Shown piece after piece: positions 27,398-35,428 of a stretch of DNA of 49,508 nucleotides. A program made the translations under genes and the position numbers. The notes under the pieces are model-generated. The model saw nothing but the letters and a program-made list of their open reading frames with translations. It was not told where the DNA came from and ran no database searches. Source of the stretch: Prochlorococcus sp. AG-409-A19. GTDB lineage: Bacteria > Cyanobacteriota > Cyanobacteriia > PCC-6307 > Cyanobiaceae. The stretch lies in contig QCJH01000012.1 of assembly GCA_003216155.1 (NCBI GenBank), forward strand, positions 1 through 49,508, given 5' to 3'. Position 1 is the stretch's first letter. The number at the start of each line of letters is the position of its first letter.

Positions 27398-28334
27398 TTT
27401 GGATGGTTGGTTGCCATAAGGAGATGATCATTATGGCTTATATCATCCCAGAAAAGTATAGATATATACAGATAGATGTATCGTATGTTCACTATTCGCA
27501 ACCTGAAGTTTCTGCAGTTTGATTCTTTAGGAATGACTTTAAGGAGAAAAAACAGGATCTGGATTTATTCTATTTATGAATAAAAGCAAGCTAAATATTA
27601 AATAATATATAGAATTTAGTTATGACAAATTGATTCTTTGTTTTTGGGAATAGAATTTTGACATTGATAGTCTTGATCTTGTATTGATCAATCTAAGCCT
27701 GCTCTCATTTGCTATTCTGAATAGGTCTGAGTTAAAATAAAGTGACCAATAAAGCTATCATTAAAGGGCAAAAGCTTATTCTTGTAACCCATTTTTTGTG
27801 ATTCAGCTGGGCTATTGCGAAGCCTATAAAAGCCCATTGCCAAATCAGTATAGTTTGGAATTGGCTTGCCTCTGCAGAAACAAGAGAACTCATTCGAAAT
27901 TTATTTTCTAATATAATTATATGCTTATTGCTTAGGATTAAGGATTATGAGCATTCTTTAATGCTGCATTTATGTACATTTATTGCTTTACCTAGGTTGA
28001 CGTCTAGAGCATTGGTAATAAACACTGTAATACAAATACTACTTCCTCTTCTCCTTTTATTTGAAGCGAATCTTTGGGGTCAAAATATTTAATGACTTTT
28101 CTATTACATGCCGTTTTGTTTTTATGTTGCCTACTTTATCGTTTCTTTTAAGGCTTAGTTGGAAATAAATATAGTATTTTCTGTTTTGAAATTCTGGTAG
28201 ACTTTTCATCTAGGTAAACTATTGAAATGTTTTTTTTAATTATCTAAACCATACGATAAGAAATACTTTATTGATTTACTTCTGATCAAGGACCATGAAG
28301 GTTGCTATTATAGTAATATTCAGGTTGCAAAATA
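27398..28334. other. AT-rich 0.9-kb gap without a clear intact gene
   Basis: No complete gene with a supportable start is visible between the divergent sulfotransferase and epimerase genes. The central part (27715-28135) has open stretches on both strands that may be remnants of a gene, described separately. A 43-codon frame with an ATG at 27961 ends at 28092. The outer parts must hold the two promoters. I see no RNA gene, terminal inverted repeats or transposase. Confidence 0.5.
27715..28135 (-). pseudogene. Possible gene remnant in three frames
   Basis: On the minus strand three successive open stretches read like protein: 28135-28007 with FDPKDSLQIKGEEEVVF, 28004-27945 with DVNLGKAINVHKCSIKE, and 27900-27715 with GKPIPNYTDLAMGFYRLRN followed by LLPFNDSFIGHFIL. 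They are separated by stops and frame changes, as expected for a decayed gene. I recognise no family. The plus strand is open for about 96 codons over much of the same DNA (27802-28092), and in AT-rich DNA such stretches also arise by chance, so this is a weak call. Confidence 0.22.
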
Positions 28335-29492
28335 ATGAAACAGAGAAAGGTATTAGTTACTGGTGGAGCAGGCTTTATTGGGAGACATCTTGTCCGCAAA
28401 TTAATATCTAATGGATACCTGGTTAGAATTATTGACTCATTGCTACCTAGTGTTCATGGAAATTTACCTGATCAAACCAAATGGCTTCAATGTCAAGATA
28501 TAGAGTTTGTACATTCCAATATGTTAAATAGAGATTTATTAAATGAGGCTTTAGATGATGTAGAAATTGTTTTTCATCTGGCGGCTGAAACAGGTACATC
28601 TCAATCGATGTACAAAATTTATGATTATTATTCTTCTAATTGCCAATCGACTGCTCTTTTAATGGATATTATTGCCAATGAAAGGCCTAAAAAGTTAAAA
28701 CGTTTTGTTCTGACTTCTAGTCGGTCTATTTATGGAGAGGGATCTTATAGATGCTCGAAATGTTCACTTCCAAGGTATACACCACAAACTAGATTAAAAA
28801 AAGATCTTTTGGATAAAAATTGGAATTTTTACTGTCCTCAATGCAGTGCATTACTTAAAGCAGTTCCTACCAAGGAAACCGATACTATTAAGCCAGCCTC
28901 TATTTATGCCAGTTCTAAATCAGCACAAGAGGAATTGGTCAGGATTACGTGTAGTAATTATGAAATTGATTATTCTATTCTTCGTTTACAGAATGTCTAT
29001 GGCGAAGGACAATCATTAGAAAATCCATATACAGGAATACTAAGTATTTTTTCTTCTCTTGCTCGAGAGGGTCAGACTATAGAAGTTTTTGAGGATGGTT
29101 TAGAGACAAGAGATTTTGTTTACATTTCTGATGTCGTGAATACGTTATTAAGAGTAGCAAGCTTTGATTCGCAAATGATGACAGAGATCAATGTGGGAAA
29201 GAGCGAGCCGGTTACGATCTTAAAGCTTGCAAATTTAGTTAATGAGGCATTTGGAAGCAAGTCAGAGGTATCTATTTCTGGTTACTTTCGTGCAGGTGAT
29301 ATAAGGAATAACTTTGCAGACATCTCAAGATTAAAAACTATTTTGGGTATTGACCCAAAGGTTTCTATAGAGGAAGGCCTGTCTCGGTTTACAGATTGGG
29401 TCAAGAGACAGCCTAAGAGCATATCAAAATTGAATTTTGCCAAGAAGGAATTATTATCGCGCGGCTTATTAGAGCATATAGGTGACAAATAA
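28335..29492 (+). CDS. Nucleotide-sugar epimerase/dehydratase (dTDP-L-rhamnose 4-epimerase-like) with Cys4 insertion
   Basis: 385 residues of the extended short-chain dehydrogenase family. The NAD-binding GGAGFIG is at 10-16, the catalytic pair is Y191 and K195 in IYASSK, and FHLAAETGTSQSMYKIY plus QSLENPYTGILSIF match the branch annotated as dTDP-L-rhamnose 4-epimerase. Between the serine-bearing strand and the YxxxK is an insertion with two CxxC pairs, C140/C143 and C167/C170, which looks like a zinc ribbon. It probably makes an activated sugar for a surface glycan. The exact sugar is not readable. It is divergent from the sulfotransferase across the large gap and convergent with the carbamoyltransferase. 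Confidence 0.87.
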   Translation: MKQRKVLVTGGAGFIGRHLVRKLISNGYLVRIIDSLLPSVHGNLPDQTKWLQCQDIEFVHSNMLNRDLLNEALDDVEIVFHLAAETGTSQSMYKIYDYYSSNCQSTALLMDIIANERPKKLKRFVLTSSRSIYGEGSYRCSKCSLPRYTPQTRLKKDLLDKNWNFYCPQCSALLKAVPTKETDTIKPASIYASSKSAQEELVRITCSNYEIDYSILRLQNVYGEGQSLENPYTGILSIFSSLAREGQTIEVFEDGLETRDFVYISDVVNTLLRVASFDSQMMTEINVGKSEPVTILKLANLVNEAFGSKSEVSISGYFRAGDIRNNFADISRLKTILGIDPKVSIEEGLSRFTDWVKRQPKSISKLNFAKKELLSRGLLEHIGDK

Positions 29493-29530
29493 AAGAGTTT
29501 TAACTTACAATTAGATCCATGCTTATATCT

Positions 29531-31354
29531 TTAAATATGATCTATTTGTAAAGACTTTCTTGTAAGTTTAAAGTTACCTATATATAATGAATCCAGACCA
29601 CTTTGCCAAAATGTGCCGATAGCGTCTTCTACAGTGCATACAATAGGTTCACCTTTGACATTAAATGAAGTATTCACAATCACTGGAGGATGGCCTAATT
29701 CCTTCAATAATAAAAGAAGCTTAGTAATGGCTAGATTGGAATTATCATCCAATATTTGAATACGGGAAGTCTGATCTATGTGTACGCATGCAGGAAATAA
29801 GCTTTGAATTGAATTGGTGACTTTAACTACAGACAACATGCTTAAATGAGCCTTCGAAGGTTGAAGTGAATCGTTATCTGAGTTAATGAATTCATTATAA
29901 AAACTTTTAAGCACTATGGGAGCAAAAGGCCTGAAGGATTCTCTAAATTTAATTGCTTTATTGATTTTTGACTGTGTTTCTTTGCCCAAGGGAGACGCGA
30001 TAATACTTCTTGACCCTAATGCTCGTGGACCCCATTCCATACGACCTTGATGCCATCCTAAAATATTACCTTTTATGATCTCTTTCGCTGCCTCATCGAT
30101 CATACTTTTAGTTGACTTGAATTCGATTATATCTTTTAAGCGTTGTTTATATAACTTCTTTCTTATATGTTCATTGGAATATTGTTCACCTAGAAATAAT
30201 AAGTCTTCTATTCGAGTAGAGTTACCTTTGCTTAAGTTAGATTTTGTAGATATATATACATTTAACTTAGAAGATTTACTTTGCTTGAACCTGTAATGGG
30301 ATAAAAGTGCTGAACCCATAGCTCCTCCTGCATCACCACAGGCAGGTTGAAAATCTATATCTCCAAATTTTGCAAGAAGGTTTCTATTTGCCGCACAATT
30401 TAATGCTACACCACCAGAGTAACCTAAGGGAATCTTTGGAAAATTATTTCTAGATACTCGAAAAACATGTTCAATCATTTCGTTAGTAACTATTTGCAGG
30501 CTAGCAGCAAGGTCAGCATGCTCCTGGAAAATTTCTTTTTTTAATTGATCATAGTTTTCAGAACAAGCTATTCGAAAGTTGCTTGATAGTCCAATGAATT
30601 TTGCCAATGATTCTTTATATAAAAGCTTGCTAGAACCTGTCAAATCTAAATGTGTCTGGTCTATGATAAATAAATCTTCAAGCCTGTTTTTTAATGATAT
30701 TAGTGATCTTAACCTGTTCGCAAATCTAGGTTGCCCATATGAAGCCAATCCCATGACTTTGTACTCACCTTCATTAACTTCGAAACCCAAAAATGAAGTT
30801 ATAGCGGCATATATTAGCCCTATAGAATGAGGGATTTGAGTACCTCCAACTCTTTTGACTTCATTATTATTGAAATGCCAAATAGAAGTCGAGTCGAATT
30901 CTCCAACCCCATCTAATACAATGGCTAGGTATTCTTTTTTTTTAGACCCAATTGAAAGAGCTACACTAGCTGCGTGACTTAAATGATGTGGATAATGGTT
31001 TATTGTATTGGCTTGTGGAAACAATGATTTGAGAATATCTTTCATATTAAACATGCCAGGATTTAGCCTAAACCTTTCTCCCAGTATTTCTGCACATGTA
31101 TTGGCTTGAAACCTACATATCCTAGCAATTTTTTCATTGCTATCTTCATAATATGCGACTGATTCGATATCATTTTTATCTATTCCTAAATACTTTAGAC
31201 CAGCTTCAATTGATTTAGAAGGAAAATTCGAATCATTTTTTCTCCTTGAATACCTTTCTTCCTGCGCTGCAAATTCCACTTTACCTTCTGGACCTATGAG
31301 GCATATCGCAGAGTCATGATAACCGTATGAAATACCCAAGGAATATTTCTGCAT
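29531..31354 (-). CDS. Carbamoyltransferase (NodU/CmcH/TobZ family)
   Basis: 607 residues. The N-terminal Kae1-like domain begins LGISYGYHDSAICLIG with H13 and D14, then EERYSRRKND, HHLSHAASVAL and the glycine-rich GDAGGAMGSALL. The C-terminal YrdC-like domain has GWHQGRMEWGPRALGSRSI and VNTSFNVKGEPIVCT. Family members put a carbamoyl group from carbamoyl phosphate, via carbamoyl-AMP, onto hydroxyls of sugars, Nod factors or antibiotics. All main blocks are intact. ATG start. Its neighbours suggest a glycan or small-molecule acceptor; the substrate is unknown. Confidence 0.92.
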   Translation of the reverse strand: MQKYSLGISYGYHDSAICLIGPEGKVEFAAQEERYSRRKNDSNFPSKSIEAGLKYLGIDKNDIESVAYYEDSNEKIARICRFQANTCAEILGERFRLNPGMFNMKDILKSLFPQANTINHYPHHLSHAASVALSIGSKKKEYLAIVLDGVGEFDSTSIWHFNNNEVKRVGGTQIPHSIGLIYAAITSFLGFEVNEGEYKVMGLASYGQPRFANRLRSLISLKNRLEDLFIIDQTHLDLTGSSKLLYKESLAKFIGLSSNFRIACSENYDQLKKEIFQEHADLAASLQIVTNEMIEHVFRVSRNNFPKIPLGYSGGVALNCAANRNLLAKFGDIDFQPACGDAGGAMGSALLSHYRFKQSKSSKLNVYISTKSNLSKGNSTRIEDLLFLGEQYSNEHIRKKLYKQRLKDIIEFKSTKSMIDEAAKEIIKGNILGWHQGRMEWGPRALGSRSIIASPLGKETQSKINKAIKFRESFRPFAPIVLKSFYNEFINSDNDSLQPSKAHLSMLSVVKVTNSIQSLFPACVHIDQTSRIQILDDNSNLAITKLLLLLKELGHPPVIVNTSFNVKGEPIVCTVEDAIGTFWQSGLDSLYIGNFKLTRKSLQIDHI

Positions 31355-31723
31355 TAGTAGGATTTAATTCGCCTCTTTGCTATTATAAGCGATTATTAGT
31401 TAACAAAGCTCAATTATTGCTTATGCTTTTATCTTTAGAGCTAACCTTGCTTAATTTACGTCCAGGGAGGGATTTCGCTAGTCTCTTCGCTACCCATTGA
31501 AAGAGTTATGCTTTTACCGAGAAAGCTGTTGAAAAGATTTAGAAATGAATTAATTGTCCGAGGTTATATTGAAGAGGCATCTAACTTACATCGGTCAAAT
31601 TTAATTGCTGTTGATCAGGCTGGCCAAGTCAATATGAATCCTTCTTCTGACAAGCAATTAAGCAACTCATATACTTTCCATTGAAATCTCGCTACAATAT
31701 TCGAATCGAGGATAATTACCCCT
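31355..31723. other. Intergenic region between carbamoyltransferase and SGNH gene
   Basis: 369 nt holding the divergent promoters of the two flanking genes and one short plus-strand frame, listed separately. No hairpin terminator, RNA gene or repeat is evident. Confidence 0.5.
31508..31684 (+). CDS. Possible small protein, 58 aa
   Basis: ATG at 31508, TGA at 31682-31684. The product is hydrophilic: a basic N terminus (LLPRKLLKRFRNELIVRGYI) and a polar tail with no membrane segment. GAAAGAG lies four nt before the ATG and might bind ribosomes. The frame stays open upstream to 31445, so it could also be a fragment of a larger lost gene. No family recognised. It is co-directional with the SGNH gene 39 nt downstream. 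Confidence 0.3.
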   Translation: MLLPRKLLKRFRNELIVRGYIEEASNLHRSNLIAVDQAGQVNMNPSSDKQLSNSYTFH

Positions 31724-33340
31724 TTGAACAAGAGTATTTTACTAAAATTAAATCTAGAGCCACTTAAATGTGATAACTACCAGCGTGATTTGGGAATACT
31801 TTGCCTTCAAAGAACAGCGTCATTGATTTCAAATAAATACCTAACAACTTCTGAATTGACGATTTATATATTTACATGCTGCATTAAGGATGATGGATCA
31901 TATTCTTCAGAATCTTTGAGTGATTTTTACCTGAGCTTGTTAGATCAGTATTTCATCTCTTTATTGACAAAAATACCTGCCTTTAGTATTGAGTATCTTG
32001 ACAAGGCTTCTTATGACTTGCCTATAGAGGAAATATTTATTCCTCGAGTAAACTATGAAAATAGAAAAGTTAAGCTTGGTAATAGAACCATCAGTATTAA
32101 AACTACAGATAGAATCCGTTGGGAATTAAAAACTTCTTATTCAGATTTATCCCCCGCTACAAACCTAGAACATAAAGAATATATAGTTCACTCAGTAGAT
32201 CCAATTTATATTTGGCTTAGAAAGGTGAAGGCTTACAAGAGTGATTTGGAATTCTTTAATTATATTGACTTTGGGAATTATGCTCTAGGTCAGAACCTTT
32301 CTTTCCTTTCATCAGAGGATATGTTTCCGAATCTAAGTATTAATGAATATTATGGCTTTGATAAGCAGGACTATTTTTCTGGTAGTAACTTCTTTACATC
32401 TCCACATCGTTCTCAGGCCTCTATTAGCACAATTCGGAATTGGCCAACCATCAAGACATCATCTGATATTGCTTTTATTTCTTTAGAAATTATGACAGGA
32501 TTGCTAGGAACTATTGGCGTTAATGATTATGGACCAAATCATACTACTCATGGCTTGAGAACCAATTTACCTGCTCTCAATGACGAAAACTTGCAACTAA
32601 AAAAAAGAATAGCTGTATTAGGAGGTTCTTTTGCTTATGGGGCTTTTCTACCAACGGTCGAAACCCTCGCTTTCAAGACCGAAAGTAGATTAAATCAGGA
32701 TTTTAAGGAGAATTCTTTTGCGGTTTATGATTTGAGTTGCCCTGGCGATACATTATTAGATCAATTCATTAAATTAATACAAGTATTTCACTTGATAAAG
32801 CCTGACATTGTGATTAGTATAGGGGGCTTAAATGATATTCTTAGCATCTACCATCCGCATGAATTAGATTATACTCAAACTCAGTCAGTTCATAATCTTA
32901 TAAAATCAGATTATGACCAATCTACATGCAAATCTCCATACAAATCTCCAACACCTATTGAAGTAATAGATCGAGTTGATGTTATATTTAAGGCAATCAG
33001 TGGATTTTGCCAGGCGAAATCAATTGGTTTTTTGTCCTATCTTCAACCCTGGCCAGATTTAGATAAGTATTTTTCTAGAATTGGTATTCCTATGCCTTTT
33101 GAATTCACATTAAAGAGCAAGCAAAATGGCATGAAAGTTGGCTATGATTTACTAATGCAATATTATGGATCTGTGCATACCCCTCATGTAAGCACTTCTT
33201 TAAATCAAATCTCAATACAAAGTTTAGAGCAGTTTCATCCTCAAAAACTTTGGATAGATAGATGTCATATTACGCCTTTTGCATCTAGTTTATATTCTAA
33301 ATCTATTGTTTCAGACCTATTAAAGCATTCACTAGTCTAA
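31724..33340 (+). CDS. Two-part protein with C-terminal SGNH-hydrolase-like domain
   Basis: 538 residues. The C-terminal half (about 294-538) has the SGNH/GDSL layout: VLGGSFAYG with nucleophile S302, ISIGGLNDI with N370, and D512-x-x-H515 in DRCHITPF. SGNH enzymes are esterases, lipases or O-acetyl transferases/hydrolases on glycans. The first 290 residues match nothing I recognise. They are rich in aromatic and charged residues and lack a signal peptide or transmembrane segment. The start is TTG, with GAGG about 11 nt upstream. Neighbours point to removal or transfer of acyl groups on a surface glycan, by inference. Confidence 0.78.
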   Translation: MNKSILLKLNLEPLKCDNYQRDLGILCLQRTASLISNKYLTTSELTIYIFTCCIKDDGSYSSESLSDFYLSLLDQYFISLLTKIPAFSIEYLDKASYDLPIEEIFIPRVNYENRKVKLGNRTISIKTTDRIRWELKTSYSDLSPATNLEHKEYIVHSVDPIYIWLRKVKAYKSDLEFFNYIDFGNYALGQNLSFLSSEDMFPNLSINEYYGFDKQDYFSGSNFFTSPHRSQASISTIRNWPTIKTSSDIAFISLEIMTGLLGTIGVNDYGPNHTTHGLRTNLPALNDENLQLKKRIAVLGGSFAYGAFLPTVETLAFKTESRLNQDFKENSFAVYDLSCPGDTLLDQFIKLIQVFHLIKPDIVISIGGLNDILSIYHPHELDYTQTQSVHNLIKSDYDQSTCKSPYKSPTPIEVIDRVDVIFKAISGFCQAKSIGFLSYLQPWPDLDKYFSRIGIPMPFEFTLKSKQNGMKVGYDLLMQYYGSVHTPHVSTSLNQISIQSLEQFHPQKLWIDRCHITPFASSLYSKSIVSDLLKHSLV

Positions 33341-33371
33341 TATGTTTATATCTCTTTTAGGTACATTAATA

Positions 33372-34502
33372 TTAAATGTATTTATCTAATTCCAAGTCAT
33401 GGCTTAGAGTGACTTGGAAAACACCATTCAGATTATTAATCATTTCCAGCTTTGCACTAAGATTTCCATTTAGTAATTTTAATTTGTCCAAGACATTTGT
33501 TTGTACTCCAAGTGAGTCTTTACATATTATTTCTTGATATGGATCGGAGCCATTAGATAGATTATATATAGGTAATGGTATCCCGCCCATTAGTGCGGTT
33601 TCTATAGGACGCAAATAATATCTAGAGATTAGGCAGTGTGATCCAGGGTCCAAACAAATATTTTGACGAAAAAATAGTGGATTATATCTTGTGGTTGGTT
33701 GTGCATCTAAACCAAATTGCATAAGGTGATTCCCAACCAACTCAATTGCTTTGAAATTCCTATTTATTTTTATTGCAATACGAAGTCTTTTTAGATCTTC
33801 TACAATTTTAGTAAAGCCTGACCCTATCAAAAGTGATTGCTTATTTATATCTTGAATCCTTATTGATTTTTCCATGATTTCGAATTTTTCATCATAAGTT
33901 ACTTGATCTTTGTAGTATCGAAGAAAATCATCTTTTATACCTAAAGAGTCTAATGAGAATGATTGTGTAATATCTTCCGTGAAGGATCGGTGGCACTCTA
34001 CTGCATATATTATTCTTGGTTTTTTTGATAATACTGTGAAATCCCTTTTTTGAAATGGCAATGAGATTCTGGCCCAGGCAATGTTTGGGTATCTTATCTT
34101 TAATTGGTTAGGTATTTTATCATTTATCGCAAAAACAATCTTTCTATCTTGACTTATATTTTCTTTGATCCATTGCGTATTGACCTTGTATTCATTTTCT
34201 ATTTGAGCTAAGTCATTGGTTGAAATCTCGACAATTGTCGGCTGTTTTTTTTGAATCACTTTACCCAGATCATCTTTAAAGATGATCCCATCACTTGACC
34301 ATAAGCAACTTTTCTCTTGGCCGATGCCTTTTAGGACTTCAATCGCTTCTTCTTTGGTTTCTACATGAATGCATTTTATTTTTTTGGAAATCAGAAAATC
34401 TTTCAATTCTCGTGTATAAATAATTCTTTTTGCAGGAAAGTATAAAATGTGCAGATTGTGAGTTAGGCAGAGCCTGGCAAAATTGTAGTAATCGCTTTTC
34501 AC
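33372..34502 (-). CDS. Hypothetical protein, possibly glycosyltransferase-like
   Basis: 376 residues, no confident family. The C-terminal third contains ISRYYLRPIETALMGGIPLP (about 292-311). An R-P-x-E-x-x-x-x-G-G-I-P arrangement like this resembles the donor-binding region of GT-B glycosyltransferases such as exostosin-like proteins. There is no signal peptide or membrane helix. The start is GTG at 34502. It converges on the SGNH gene and closes the AT-rich cluster. A glycosyltransferase would fit the context, but this is a guess from one motif. Confidence 0.65.
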   Translation of the reverse strand: MKSDYYNFARLCLTHNLHILYFPAKRIIYTRELKDFLISKKIKCIHVETKEEAIEVLKGIGQEKSCLWSSDGIIFKDDLGKVIQKKQPTIVEISTNDLAQIENEYKVNTQWIKENISQDRKIVFAINDKIPNQLKIRYPNIAWARISLPFQKRDFTVLSKKPRIIYAVECHRSFTEDITQSFSLDSLGIKDDFLRYYKDQVTYDEKFEIMEKSIRIQDINKQSLLIGSGFTKIVEDLKRLRIAIKINRNFKAIELVGNHLMQFGLDAQPTTRYNPLFFRQNICLDPGSHCLISRYYLRPIETALMGGIPLPIYNLSNGSDPYQEIICKDSLGVQTNVLDKLKLLNGNLSAKLEMINNLNGVFQVTLSHDLELDKYI

Positions 34503-34652
34503 GTCTGTTAACTATTGGACCCATTCTAGCATTATCTAGCTAGTTGAACGTTACTTGTTTTGTTGAGCTATCAAGGTGTTTTTATTATAGTTCTATTTAA
34601 TAGCATTCCCTACAAATATCTTTTGCTAAAAGCTTAGGGTTAAAATAATTTC

Positions 34653-35078
34653 GTGAATCCACAATTTTTAAATCGTCCTCGCTTTTGGGTTGGCCCGCTT
34701 GTTTTGGGGGCGAGCTTTTCTCTTGGGTATGTATTGACGCATCGTATTTTTACCTATCAAAACAATCGGACACGAGCTGAGCCATATAAATTTGAAACAC
34801 ATCCTTTCCCTGGAGAGAGATTAGAGACTTTGCGTCTAAGGCATGGCGGAAAGTTAGGAGATCTTCTGCCAGATTTAGCTCTAATTGAACAAGAGCGTGC
34901 TTTGCGAAAGCAGAAATCAGATTTAGTAGATCAACAAGGGCCTAAAGAGTCTCTAGCCGCTCATGCCTCTACTGTGGAGGAAGTAGTTTCCGAATCAGCA
35001 TCCTCGGGTTTATCCACGCCTGTGTTAGACCCACCTTTGATTTTTTCGTTACCTAGCTTCAGTCCAGAATCACCTTAA
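34653..35078 (+). CDS. Hypothetical membrane-anchored protein, 141 aa
   Basis: One N-terminal hydrophobic segment (WVGPLVLGASFSLGYVLTHRI, about 12-31) is followed by a basic and polar region with GERLETLRLRHGGKL and a proline- and serine-rich tail. It looks like a single-pass membrane protein with its bulk on one side. The start is GTG. It is followed after 41 nt by the next small gene and the UbiB-type kinase, all co-directional. No family is recognised, but its position with these genes suggests a conserved picocyanobacterial gene. Confidence 0.72.
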   Translation: MNPQFLNRPRFWVGPLVLGASFSLGYVLTHRIFTYQNNRTRAEPYKFETHPFPGERLETLRLRHGGKLGDLLPDLALIEQERALRKQKSDLVDQQGPKESLAAHASTVEEVVSESASSGLSTPVLDPPLIFSLPSFSPESP

Positions 35079-35119
35079 ACCTTCCTTTTCCCCATTGGTT
35101 TTACATTATTTCTCTCCGT

Positions 35120-35428
35120 ATGAGCAACGCTGACATTTTGATCAAAGCCGCTATAAACCGTTTGTCCGTGCGAATGGCTGAAGGATTAACTGATGTAGCA
35201 GAAGGGATAGTAGATCTTGCTCAAGATGCTCCGGAACGAATACAAAAGGAGTGGGAGCTTTTTCAAGAAGAGGTTAGGGAAGAAGCTGATAGGTTGAGAA
35301 AAGAGGAGGAAGATGTTGATTTAGCTTCTGGAAATAGCGATAACCCTGATAGTCGGCCGCAGGAGCAGATTGATGAATTACGTTCGAAAGTTGCTCAATT
35401 AAGTCGCAAAATTGAGGCTTTGAGTTAA
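35120..35428 (+). CDS. Small helical hypothetical protein, 102 aa
   Basis: An acidic, mostly helical protein. The central helix ERIQKEWELFQEEVREEADR and the final heptad-like IDELRSKVAQLSRKIEAL suggest coiled-coil formation. Its stop TAA shares a base with the ATG of the downstream UbiB-type gene (TAATG), so the two are translationally coupled and may act together. The layout resembles phasin-like helical proteins, but no function can be given. Confidence 0.75.
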   Translation: MSNADILIKAAINRLSVRMAEGLTDVAEGIVDLAQDAPERIQKEWELFQEEVREEADRLRKEEEDVDLASGNSDNPDSRPQEQIDELRSKVAQLSRKIEALS

